Part shown: piece by piece, positions 40,602-46,962 of the stretch
How the letters are laid out: every line of letters begins with the position of its first letter
How positions within the stretch are numbered: position 1 is the stretch's first letter
Source of the DNA: an uncultured Eubacteriales bacterium
Lineage (GTDB): Bacteria > Bacillota > Clostridia > Christensenellales > UBA1242
Assembly: GCA_949841245.1 (NCBI GenBank)
Contig: CATKYT010000005.1
Span: 1 to 46,962 of the forward strand
Length of the DNA: 46,962 nucleotides
Direction of reading: 5' to 3'
Made by a program: the position numbers and the translations under genes
Notes under the pieces: model-generated
Databases searched by the model: none
What the model was told of the DNA's origin: nothing
What the model saw: only the letters and a program-made list of their open reading frames with translations

Positions 40602-41177
40602 ATGAACTCTTTTTGGATTTTTATGATGCTTTCCAGCATGCTTGTGCTTCTTATAACCAATCCAAGTGCCATTCTTGCCGAAATGATTGGTGCTTCTGCT
40701 GGCGCATTGCAACTTTGCATAGAACTTTGTGCCGTTTATGCTGTTTGGCTTGGAATAATTGAAATGGTTGAAGCCAGTGGTCTTGGTGAAAAATTGGCAA
40801 AACTGTTGCGTCCACTTATAAAAAAAATTTTTAAAATAGATGACCAAGAAACTCAAAAAATCATTGCATTAAATCTTTCTGCAAACATGCTTGGACTTGG
40901 CAATGCTTCCACCCCAACAGGCATTAAAGCAATGCAACGGCTTGATGATGGTTCTGGCAAAGCAACCTTTGCCATGATTATGCTTGTAGTTGTAAATGCA
41001 ACTTCCATTCAACTGCTTCCCACAACAGTTATTGGGCTTCGCTCCACAGCGGGGTCACAGTCACCTGCTGACATAATTTTGCCAACATTGATTGTCACTT
41101 TTTGCACCACCATCATCGGAATTATTCTTGTGCATGCCATAGACAAAACATTAAAAAAGTTGAGAAATAAATTATGA
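40602..41177 (+). CDS. spmA: spore maturation protein A (nucleoside-recognition/Gate domain)
   Basis: This 191-aa membrane protein aligns by eye with SpmA: 'AVWLGIIEMVEASGLGEKLAKLLRPLIKKIF', 'NLSANMLGLGNASTPTGIKAMQRLDDG', 'LVVVNATSIQLLPTTVIGLRSTAGSQSPADIILPTLI'. In B. subtilis SpmA/SpmB affect spore core dehydration, though the Gate domain also occurs in non-sporulators. ATG 40602 gives the family-like start MNSFWIF. No SD is present; CATACATT, like a SigE -10, lies just before it, but no matching -35 was found. It overlaps spmB by 4 bp. Confidence 0.9.
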   Translation: MNSFWIFMMLSSMLVLLITNPSAILAEMIGASAGALQLCIELCAVYAVWLGIIEMVEASGLGEKLAKLLRPLIKKIFKIDDQETQKIIALNLSANMLGLGNASTPTGIKAMQRLDDGSGKATFAMIMLVVVNATSIQLLPTTVIGLRSTAGSQSPADIILPTLIVTFCTTIIGIILVHAIDKTLKKLRNKL

Positions 41178-41680
41178 GCATCTTCATTTTGCCAGTTTTA
41201 TTTATTGCCTTGTTTATCTATTGCCTGTTTAAACGCATAAACACTTATGACCATTTTGTAAAAGGCGCCAAAGGTGCCATTAAACTGGTCATTGACATCT
41301 TTCCTTTCATTGCTTCCATATTGATTGCCGTGGCACTTCTTCGTGTCAGCGGGCTTACAGACCTTTTGGCTCAAATTATGTCACCTGTGTTTAATTTGCT
41401 TGGAATTCCAACCGAACTTTGTGAACTTGTTTTGTTAAGACCTTTCACAGGCAGTGGAAGTTATGGCATACTTGAAAACATTTTTAACACTTATGGGGCA
41501 GACAGTTATATTTCGCGTTGTGCTTGCGTTATTATGGGTTGCAGTGAAACAATTTTTTATGTTGCCACAGTTTACATTTCACAAACAAAAGTAAAGAAAT
41601 TACTTTATGCCATTCCTGTTGCACTTTTGTGTTCTCTGATTGGAACAATTCTTGCTTGTCTTATTTGCAAAGTTATGTAA
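41174..41680 (+). CDS. spmB: spore maturation protein B
   Basis: This 168-aa membrane protein has SpmB hallmarks: 'YDHFVKGAKGAIKLVIDIFPFIASILIAVALLRVSGL', 'LLRPFTGSGSYGILENIFNTYGADSYISRCACVIMGCSETIFYVATVYI'. The Gate-type 'rPfsGSGs' and 'GSSETtfY' motifs are intact except that the second reads GCSETIFY. It starts within the last codons of spmA (ATGA overlap), so the two are coupled and probably form a heteromer. Confidence 0.92.
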   Translation: MSIFILPVLFIALFIYCLFKRINTYDHFVKGAKGAIKLVIDIFPFIASILIAVALLRVSGLTDLLAQIMSPVFNLLGIPTELCELVLLRPFTGSGSYGILENIFNTYGADSYISRCACVIMGCSETIFYVATVYISQTKVKKLLYAIPVALLCSLIGTILACLICKVM

Positions 41681-41688
41681 AAACACTA

Positions 41689-41717
41689 TTGACAACAAAA
41701 AGAAAAAAATGTATAAT
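41689..41717 (+). promoter_or_regulatory. consensus promoter placing +1 on the 315-aa gene start codon
   Basis: TTGACA (41689-41694), a 17-nt spacer, TATAAT (41712-41717), then TCAACT and ATG 41724. No SD. Confidence 0.82.
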
Positions 41718-41723
41718 TCAACT

Positions 41724-42671
41724 ATGGAAAACGAAAAACAATTATTTAGATTTCATCCTTCTCTTAAAGAAAAATATTTTTGGAAAAATGTAAATTCAAA
41801 AATTCTTAACACAGACAATCCAAAATATTATATTTCTACACGATATGATGTTTTCAATGCTTTGGAAATTTTAGAAGCAGGCTCTGACAAACCAATTTTG
41901 TGTATCGAAGGTTTAAAGAAATTTATGAACAAAGCTGAGAATAAAAAATTGTTTGTTAAATACTATCAAGAAGTATATCATTATCTGCCCGAACAAATGT
42001 TTCGCATTTTTGCAATTGCAAATGATGAAAACCCTGAGTTTGAAAATGCACAACAACTTGCAAAAGTTTGTTTAAACCATTACATCGCAAATGGTGGAGA
42101 TACAGAGTTTATCAAATATGGAATTTATAAAGCAAAAATGGAATTCAATAAAAAAAGTTTAAAAAATAAAGTGATTGAATTCAATTCATTTACTTTGTTT
42201 AAACAGATAAAAACATTGGAATTTAAATCTTTATATTTAAAATCTCTTTATGACGATTTGTTTGATCAAGTAAAAAACATTGGAACACTTGAAGAATCAT
42301 TAAAAAAATATTATTCTTATTACAATGAAAATGTTTATAAAGATTTGGTGGAAAACATAAACAAAAATAAAATTATATTGAAAAACAATTTAAAAAATTT
42401 TGATGAAAACTCATTAAGCAATTTCATTAAAACAAAAAGAAACTTTTTAAAAGAACAAAATGAACAATTTATAAACGAAATCAATGAAATTGAATTAAAT
42501 GACTTTTGTGATGATGAAGAATATTTTAAAAAAGAAAGCCAAATTGAAATCAACGAAAAAAATCTTAAACTTTGTGACCTTTTTGAAAATATTGTCAAAG
42601 AAACAAATTTTAATGATGTAAAAGTTTCCAATTCCACACCAATTTCAAAGTCAACAAAACAAATAAATTAA
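41724..42671 (+). CDS. hypothetical protein, predicted leaderless (315 aa)
   Basis: The family is not recognised. The track start (41640) lies inside spmB. ATG 41724 is directly behind a perfect TTGACA-17-TATAAT promoter with the -10 ending 6 nt before the codon, so that start is far more likely. The protein is soluble and helical, very rich in Lys, Asn, Glu and Phe. A long helical, coiled-coil-like region covers about residues 185-290 ('NKNKIILKNNLKNFDENSLSNFIKTKRNFLKEQNEQFINEINEIE'). No enzymatic motif is seen. A hairpin terminator follows at 42721. Confidence 0.65.
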   Translation: MENEKQLFRFHPSLKEKYFWKNVNSKILNTDNPKYYISTRYDVFNALEILEAGSDKPILCIEGLKKFMNKAENKKLFVKYYQEVYHYLPEQMFRIFAIANDENPEFENAQQLAKVCLNHYIANGGDTEFIKYGIYKAKMEFNKKSLKNKVIEFNSFTLFKQIKTLEFKSLYLKSLYDDLFDQVKNIGTLEESLKKYYSYYNENVYKDLVENINKNKIILKNNLKNFDENSLSNFIKTKRNFLKEQNEQFINEINEIELNDFCDDEEYFKKESQIEINEKNLKLCDLFENIVKETNFNDVKVSNSTPISKSTKQIN

Positions 42672-42720
42672 AAACAGCGGTTTTGATTAAATAAAGAATT
42701 TATAATTACTTTACATCCGG

Positions 42721-42757
42721 AAAAAATGCTTTATCAAATCTGATATAGCATTTTTTT
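42721..42757 (+). terminator. intrinsic terminator after the 315-aa gene
   Basis: AAATGCT-tt-ATCA-AATC-TGAT-at-AGCATTT followed by T residues; an almost perfect long stem. Confidence 0.82.
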
Positions 42758-42835
42758 GTTGACAAGTGATGATTTTAAATTATTATTGTTCACATGGTTC
42801 AGAAGAAAATCCGTCACTAAGGCAAATATGTTAAA

Positions 42836-43078
42836 TTACTCTGCTTCCAACTCTTTTAAATCAAAAAGTTCATCAGCAAAAAATTCTGAAAGTGATATTT
42901 TAAACGCATTGCAAACTTTAACGATTGTTGAAAATCTTATGTCAGAATTAATTTCATTAAAAATATATCTCAAAGCAGAATGAGATAAACCAGTTTCTTT
43001 TTCCAACCTGTATTTCGACATCTTCTTTTCCATTAAAAGTTTGCTTACTCTAAGTGCAAACGCTTTATTCAAATTCAT
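42836..43078 (-). CDS. XRE-family HTH transcriptional regulator
   Basis: This 80-aa protein is essentially one Cro/C1-type helix-turn-helix: 'RVSKLLMEKKMSKYRLEKETGLSHSALRYIFNEINSDIRFSTIVKVCNAFKISLSEFFAD' (about residues 10-70). The SD is GGGGG before ATG 43078. It is divergent from the SLOG-family gene, and the region between them carries two 20-bp direct repeats flanking the SLOG promoter. The simplest reading is a local repressor for the SLOG gene and itself. Confidence 0.92.
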   Translation of the reverse strand: MNLNKAFALRVSKLLMEKKMSKYRLEKETGLSHSALRYIFNEINSDIRFSTIVKVCNAFKISLSEFFADELFDLKELEAE

Positions 43079-43107
43079 AAAATCCCCCTTTCTATTGTGC
43101 AGAATAA

Positions 43108-43182
43108 ATAAGTGAAATATACTGCCCTTACACTTGACATTATAGTTAATTAAAAATATAATATAAGTGAAGTAAACTGCAC
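43108..43182 (+). promoter_or_regulatory. promoter of the SLOG gene flanked by repeat operators
   Basis: TTGACA (43134-43139), a 17-nt spacer and TATAAT (43157-43162) are flanked by two copies of ATAAGTGAARTAWACTGCMC, at 43108-43127 and 43163-43182, 55 bp apart. The second begins immediately after the -10. They are likely binding sites for the divergent XRE protein. Confidence 0.75.
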
Positions 43183-43197
43183 CTATCAGGAGTTTTT

Positions 43198-43755
43198 ATG
43201 CAAGAAGTAAAATGTTCTATTATAGGCCATAGAAAAATAGAAGAATCCAACAAAGTAACATTATTGACAAAAAGAAAAATTTTCATGTTCATCACGAATT
43301 ATAATGTTAACACCTTTTTATTTGGAAGTAGAAGCGATTTTAATTCTATATGCTATGAAATTATAACAAACATTAAAAAAACATATCCCAATATTAAAAG
43401 AATATGTTATTCATGCAAAAACGAATATGTAATTTGTTCGGAAAAAGAAAAGACCCAACTTGAAAGCATGCTTAGAAAAGTAATTCATAAAGAAACATCA
43501 CTTATGATTTTTGAAGAAGAATTTGAATTTAAATCTAAATATACAGCAGGCAAAACAAGTTATATTGCAAGAAACAAAGCCATGATTGACGACAGTGATT
43601 ATTGTTTGTTTTATTTTGATGAAAATTATAAGCCACCCACCTATCGATATGCAAATGCAACTAAACAAACCAACAGCGGAACTAAAATTGCTTATAATTA
43701 TGCCAGACAAAAGAATAAAAAGATTGTCAATATTTGCGATTTGCTTGATATCTAA
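43198..43755 (+). CDS. SLOG-superfamily protein (DUF1273-like Rossmann fold)
   Basis: This 185-aa protein starts 'CSIIGHRKIE', the glycine/His motif of the DUF1273-type SLOG group. It continues with 'NTFLFGSRSDFNSICYEIITNIKKTYPNIKRI' and ends 'YIARNKAMIDDSDYCLFYFDENY...NSGTKIAYNYARQKNKKIVNICD', containing the 'RN..mid.sD..l.y......SGT..a..yA.....k.i.i' signature. SLOG domains bind nucleotide-type ligands, and several act in stress or phage-defence systems. This one is a stand-alone domain under likely XRE control. The SD is AGGAG. Confidence 0.8.
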   Translation: MQEVKCSIIGHRKIEESNKVTLLTKRKIFMFITNYNVNTFLFGSRSDFNSICYEIITNIKKTYPNIKRICYSCKNEYVICSEKEKTQLESMLRKVIHKETSLMIFEEEFEFKSKYTAGKTSYIARNKAMIDDSDYCLFYFDENYKPPTYRYANATKQTNSGTKIAYNYARQKNKKIVNICDLLDI

Positions 43756-43771
43756 TTTTTGCATTTTGACA

Positions 43772-43777
43772 TATAAT
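43772..43777 (+). promoter_or_regulatory. -10 element placing +1 on the M14 peptidase start codon
   Basis: TATAAT followed by AAATTT and ATG 43784. No SD and no convincing -35 at 16-18 nt. Confidence 0.5.
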
Positions 43778-43783
43778 AAATTT

Positions 43784-44650
43784 ATGGACAACAAAAATTT
43801 TAATAAGTTCATTTCAGAAAAATGTCAAGACTTAAAAGTGGAAACCATAGGAAAGTCTGTTTTGGAACAAGACTTGTTTGCTGTAAGTAAAGTTTTCAAT
43901 GAAAATTTTAAATGGGTTCTAATAACCGCAGGCATTCACGCCCGTGAACATCTTTCTTGTGATTTTGCTTGTTTCGTCACAGAAAAACTTAAACAACAAG
44001 ACAATTTAAACTTTAATGTCGCCATCATTCCGCTGATAAATCCAGACGGAGCAGACATAGCCATACATGGTGTTTCAAGTTATAAAAAGTCTTTAAGAGA
44101 AAAACTTTTAAAAATTAACAATGACAATTTTGATTTTTCCCTTTATAAAGCCAATGCAAACGGAGTTGATTTAAACAACAATTTTGATGCAAACTGGGAC
44201 AAAAAATTTACAGAAAAGTTTGCTCCTGCAAGCCAAGGTTTTTATGGTTTTTTGCCTATGAGTGAAACTGAAACACAAGCACTTGCAAATTTTGCTAAAA
44301 GCAAAAATTTATTTCTAACTTTAAATTTCCATCTTAAAGGTGAAGAAATTTATTTTGACTTTTTTCAAAACGACAAGCATTTTCAACGCGACAAAAAAAT
44401 TGCCAAAATTTTTGCTGAAAGCACTGGCTATGCAATTAAGCCTACTCAAAACACAAGCAGTGGCGGATTCAAAGATTGGTGTGTTTCCAAACTTGGCATT
44501 CCATCTTTGACAATCGAACTTGGTAATGACAGATTTTCTCACCCTTTCCCTAAATCTGAACTTAAAAACATCACAGCAAAACATGAAAATATTTTTGATG
44601 ACATAACAAAAAGTTTGGCTGTTTATGAAGCATATAAAAAAGCAGATTAA
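43784..44650 (+). CDS. M14 family zinc carboxypeptidase (MpaA/gamma-D-Glu-DAP peptidase-like)
   Basis: The track ORF starts within the SLOG gene in another frame; ATG 43784 (MDNKNFNKF) is the sensible start (288 aa). Zinc ligands are 'GIHAREH' (HxxE) and a later His in 'LNFHLKGEEIYFDF'. The catalytic Glu is in 'SLTIELG'. 'IPLINPDGADIAIHG' and 'NANGVDLNNNFDANW' are family motifs. There is no signal peptide, so it is cytoplasmic. The closest functional type by motif is cell-wall-peptide recycling (MpaA, gamma-D-glutamyl-DAP cleavage), which is inference. There is no SD; TATAAT ends 6 nt before ATG. Confidence 0.88.
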   Translation: MDNKNFNKFISEKCQDLKVETIGKSVLEQDLFAVSKVFNENFKWVLITAGIHAREHLSCDFACFVTEKLKQQDNLNFNVAIIPLINPDGADIAIHGVSSYKKSLREKLLKINNDNFDFSLYKANANGVDLNNNFDANWDKKFTEKFAPASQGFYGFLPMSETETQALANFAKSKNLFLTLNFHLKGEEIYFDFFQNDKHFQRDKKIAKIFAESTGYAIKPTQNTSSGGFKDWCVSKLGIPSLTIELGNDRFSHPFPKSELKNITAKHENIFDDITKSLAVYEAYKKAD

Positions 44651-44666
44651 CTCTGCTTTTTTCAAT
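44636..44666. terminator. bidirectional intrinsic terminator
   Basis: AAAAAGCAGA-TTAAC-TCTGCTTTTTT between the convergent M14 and OYE-type genes. Confidence 0.9.
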
Positions 44667-46717
44667 TATAATTTAGTAGCAACATCCCAAGCACGCCAAA
44701 TAACTGTTCTTAAATTGCCAACTTCATAAGCATCTCCAATGACATGAACATGTTTGCTTTCTTTTGCCAAAGGAGCAGGATTATAACCAATGGAAACTAT
44801 GACACTGTCTGCTTTGATTTCAGTTTTCTCGCCGTTTTTATTTGAAATGATCACTGCGTTCTTTTTAATCTCATTGCAAAAACTTTCAAGATGAACTGGC
44901 ACTTTGTTTGTTTTAAAGAAATCTCTAAGGAAAGAAGAATTTGCCAAACACAAACCATTTGCCACCATTAAGTCTTGTTTTGCTTCCACAATAACAGGTT
45001 TTTTACCTTTTAAATAAAGGTCATAAGCAATTTCACAGCCGGTTGCGCCACCACCGATGACTACAACATTTTCACCTACTTCTTTTCCGTTTAAATATTC
45101 CACTGCTTCAATGCTGTTTTCAATGCCTGTAAGTCTAAGTTTCTTTGCAGTTGAACCTGTTGCAACAATAACTTCATCAGCATTAAGTGCTTTAACATCA
45201 GTAACTTCTGTGTTAAACTTGATGTCAATGTTCATCAATTTCATTTGACGGCAATACCAAGCAATCAAAGCACGGTCTTGCTCTTTAAAAGATGGAGCAG
45301 AAGCAGCCACAAAAACGCCGCCAAGTTTATCTGTTTTTTCATAAATAGTTACTTTATGTCCGCGTTTTGTCAAAACAATTGCCGCTTCCATGCCACCAAT
45401 TCCACCACCCACAATGGCAATATTCTTTTGTTTTTTCGCGGGTTTATAGTCATATTTTCCACCGTCCATAGTCTGTGGGTTTAAAGCACAACGAGACATA
45501 TGAATAGAATCTGACATCGCACATGCATTCGCCACACCTTTATAGTGACTCATAGCAAGACAGGCATTATGGCAACAAATGCAAGGTTTAATGTCTTCAA
45601 GTCTGTCATCAATAAGTTTAGTTACCCATTCTGTGTCAACTAAGAATTGACGAGCAACACCCATTGCATCAATATCGCCTTTCTTAATTGCAGCAGCCGC
45701 TGTTGCAGGTTCCATTCTTCCAGCACAAACAACAGGAATATCAACAAACTTCCTGATGTGAGCAACATCTTCCAAATTGCAATTTACAGGCATATACATA
45801 GGTGGATGAGCCCAATACCAAGCATCATAAGTTCCGTTGTCAGCGTCAAGCATATCATATCCCGCATCTTGCAAATATTTTGCTGCTTTTTCGCTTTCTT
45901 TCATGTCACGACCAACTTCCTTAAATTTTTCACCAGGCAATGCACCTTCACAAAATCCTTTCGTCTTGCTGACAACAGAATATCTAAGCGAAACAGGATA
46001 ATCTTCTCCACATGCTTTTTTAATTGCTTTAACTACATCAGTTGCAAAACGAAATCTATTTTCAAAACTTCCGCCATATTCATCAGTTCTGTGATTGGTA
46101 TATTCAGTGGTAAACTGATCAAGCAAATAACCTTCATGAACAGCATGAATTTCCACACCATCCACACCAGCATCCTTACACATCTTTGCAGTCTTAGCAA
46201 ATGCACTTACCATTTTTTCAATCTGCTTAACTTTAAGTTCTGGGCACATAACACCTTCAGCCCATCTTGAAGGAAGTTTACTTGGTGAAGCACAAAGATA
46301 TTGAATGTCAAAAATAGGTTTAACAACTTTTGCCAAGGCTTTATTTTTAAGCATAGGCACCATATTAGTTGGAATGGAAAAAGAACGACCAAAACCAGCA
46401 GTCAATTGAACAAAAAGTTTTGCCCCAGTTTTGTGAAATTCTTCCATCCAAGGTTTTAATTTACGAAAAGATTTCTTGCTTTTGTAAAGCCATTGTCCCC
46501 CAATCAAATTTTTCAATGGAGCAATTCCAGGAATAATTAATCCAACATTATTTTTTGCCAAATCCATTAAAAAGTCAGCAGCATCTTTGTCAAAGTGATG
46601 TGGTTCCATCCATCCGAAAAGTGAAGTTCCACCCATAGGACAAAGCACAATCCTGTTTTTAATTTCAACATTACCTATTTTCCAAGGCGTGAAAAGTGGT
46701 TCATATTTTTTATTCAT
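44666..46717 (-). CDS. NADH:flavin oxidoreductase, old-yellow-enzyme/Fe-S/FAD type
   Basis: This 683-aa protein has the three-module architecture of 2,4-dienoyl-CoA reductase (FadH) and BaiCD-type enzymes. An FMN TIM barrel spans about 1-370 ('FTPWKIGNVEIKNRIVLCPMGG', 'GVDGVEIHAVHEGYLLDQFTTEYTNHRTDEYGGSFENRFRF'). A 4Fe-4S loop follows ('CICCHNAC', 'ANACAMS'), then an FAD/NAD(P)H Rossmann domain from about 430 ('NIAIVGGGIGGMEAAIVLTKRGHKVTIYEKTDKLGG', 'VVIGGGATGCEIAYDL'). Such enzymes reduce activated C=C bonds of enoates, enones or steroids; the substrate cannot be told. The SD is AAGGAG. The family is common in anaerobic gut bacteria. Confidence 0.93.
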   Translation of the reverse strand: MNKKYEPLFTPWKIGNVEIKNRIVLCPMGGTSLFGWMEPHHFDKDAADFLMDLAKNNVGLIIPGIAPLKNLIGGQWLYKSKKSFRKLKPWMEEFHKTGAKLFVQLTAGFGRSFSIPTNMVPMLKNKALAKVVKPIFDIQYLCASPSKLPSRWAEGVMCPELKVKQIEKMVSAFAKTAKMCKDAGVDGVEIHAVHEGYLLDQFTTEYTNHRTDEYGGSFENRFRFATDVVKAIKKACGEDYPVSLRYSVVSKTKGFCEGALPGEKFKEVGRDMKESEKAAKYLQDAGYDMLDADNGTYDAWYWAHPPMYMPVNCNLEDVAHIRKFVDIPVVCAGRMEPATAAAAIKKGDIDAMGVARQFLVDTEWVTKLIDDRLEDIKPCICCHNACLAMSHYKGVANACAMSDSIHMSRCALNPQTMDGGKYDYKPAKKQKNIAIVGGGIGGMEAAIVLTKRGHKVTIYEKTDKLGGVFVAASAPSFKEQDRALIAWYCRQMKLMNIDIKFNTEVTDVKALNADEVIVATGSTAKKLRLTGIENSIEAVEYLNGKEVGENVVVIGGGATGCEIAYDLYLKGKKPVIVEAKQDLMVANGLCLANSSFLRDFFKTNKVPVHLESFCNEIKKNAVIISNKNGEKTEIKADSVIVSIGYNPAPLAKESKHVHVIGDAYEVGNLRTVIWRAWDVATKL

Positions 46718-46734
46718 AACATCTCCTTATAATT

Positions 46735-46775
46735 AAGGATATAATTTCCAAAGAAAAATGTCAAATTATTAACAA
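46735..46775 (-). promoter_or_regulatory. probable promoter of the OYE-type gene
   Basis: On the minus strand a TTGACA lies about 50 nt before the start, followed by TATATC at 15 nt or TATCCT at 17 nt spacing. The rest of the gap to 46950 shows no convincing gene. Confidence 0.5.
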
Positions 46776-46924
46776 ACAAATCAACAATAAAAAGTCCAAG
46801 CCCACTTAAAATAGCAAACTTAATTAAAAATTTAAAAACAATTTGAAAGAGAAAGAAGAAAACCCAGTAAAGATTTTTAAATGTAAATTTGTGCAAAAGT
46901 TATAGAAAATTATTTGATGTATGT

Positions 46925-46930
46925 TATAAT
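46925..46930 (+). promoter_or_regulatory. extended -10 promoter of the last gene
   Basis: TGT-TATAAT (TG at 46922-46923) precedes an AAGGAG SD and ATG 46951. No clear -35. Confidence 0.55.
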
Positions 46931-46950
46931 GTTTTTAAGGAGAAATGGTT

Positions 46951-46962
46951 ATGTTTGAAATT
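46951..46962 (+). CDS. start of an unidentified gene (first four codons)
   Basis: ATG at 46951 follows AAGGAG by 10 nt and an extended -10 promoter. Only M-F-E-I is inside the window, so nothing can be said of the product. Confidence 0.55.

Noticed and set aside
46714-46896. 60-aa hydrophobic minus-strand ORF overlapping the OYE-type gene start (ATGA-like overlap)
   Set aside because: It begins at TTG without SD, and the OYE promoter (TTGACA) lies within it. Its hydrophobicity follows from AT-rich intergenic sequence.

Overview
The window reads as a chromosomal piece of a low-GC, Firmicutes-like (Bacillota) bacterium, most likely an uncultivated clostridial lineage. The sequence is strongly AT-rich. 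Promoters are of the TTGACA-17-TATAAT type, Shine-Dalgarno (SD) sites are AGGAG-like, and intrinsic terminators are frequent. Spore-maturation genes spmA/spmB and a SpoVB-type flippase are present, and L33 is the zinc-ribbon form. The lineage assignment is inference. There is no CRISPR array, insertion sequence or prophage module, and no gap between genes exceeds 300 bases.

Layout. 1-7033: a partial NUDIX gene, membrane proteins (one Pr6Pr-like), a tRNA-Gly(CCC), a possible SecB-like chaperone, a CorC/HlyC-family transporter, a PflX-type radical SAM enzyme coupled to an unknown gene, and small orphan genes. 7299-20159: two convergent giant surface proteins (2780 and 1451 aa), each with a signal peptide, Ig-like/beta-rich modules and a C-terminal membrane anchor. 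20412-23041: rpmG-secE-nusG-(71-aa ORF)-rplK-rplA, with an apparent L1-binding rRNA mimic ahead of rplK. 23150-24792: three small unknown or regulatory genes, including an orphan HicB. 24900-31709: pgk-tpiA-dnaX-deaminase-ybaB-recR-argS. Here dnaX is split over two frames at an A9 tract, which fits slippage producing gamma and tau forms. 31783-34628: dusB, an HU-like protein and the SpoVB-like flippase. 34754-39415: orphan proteins, a DUF1540-like protein, rplI, and tatD-rsmA with a small downstream ORF. 39470-41680: a radical SAM gene with a C10 tract in its promoter spacer and a frameshift in its body, divergent from spmA-spmB. 41724-46962: an unknown protein, an XRE regulator divergent from a SLOG-family gene, an M14 carboxypeptidase, an old-yellow-enzyme/Fe-S/FAD reductase, and the first codons of one more gene.

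Most notable signals: (i) at least five genes have the -10 hexamer exactly 6 nt before ATG and no SD, so leaderless mRNAs are predicted; (ii) dnaX carries an A9 slippage site; (iii) poly-C or poly-G tracts lie in the promoter spacer of one gene and at the ribosome-binding site of another, as in phase variation; (iv) an L1-stalk rRNA mimic precedes rplK; (v) a 20-bp perfect inverted repeat lies upstream of the giant surface gene. All of this was read by eye. No homology search, folding or expression data were available.
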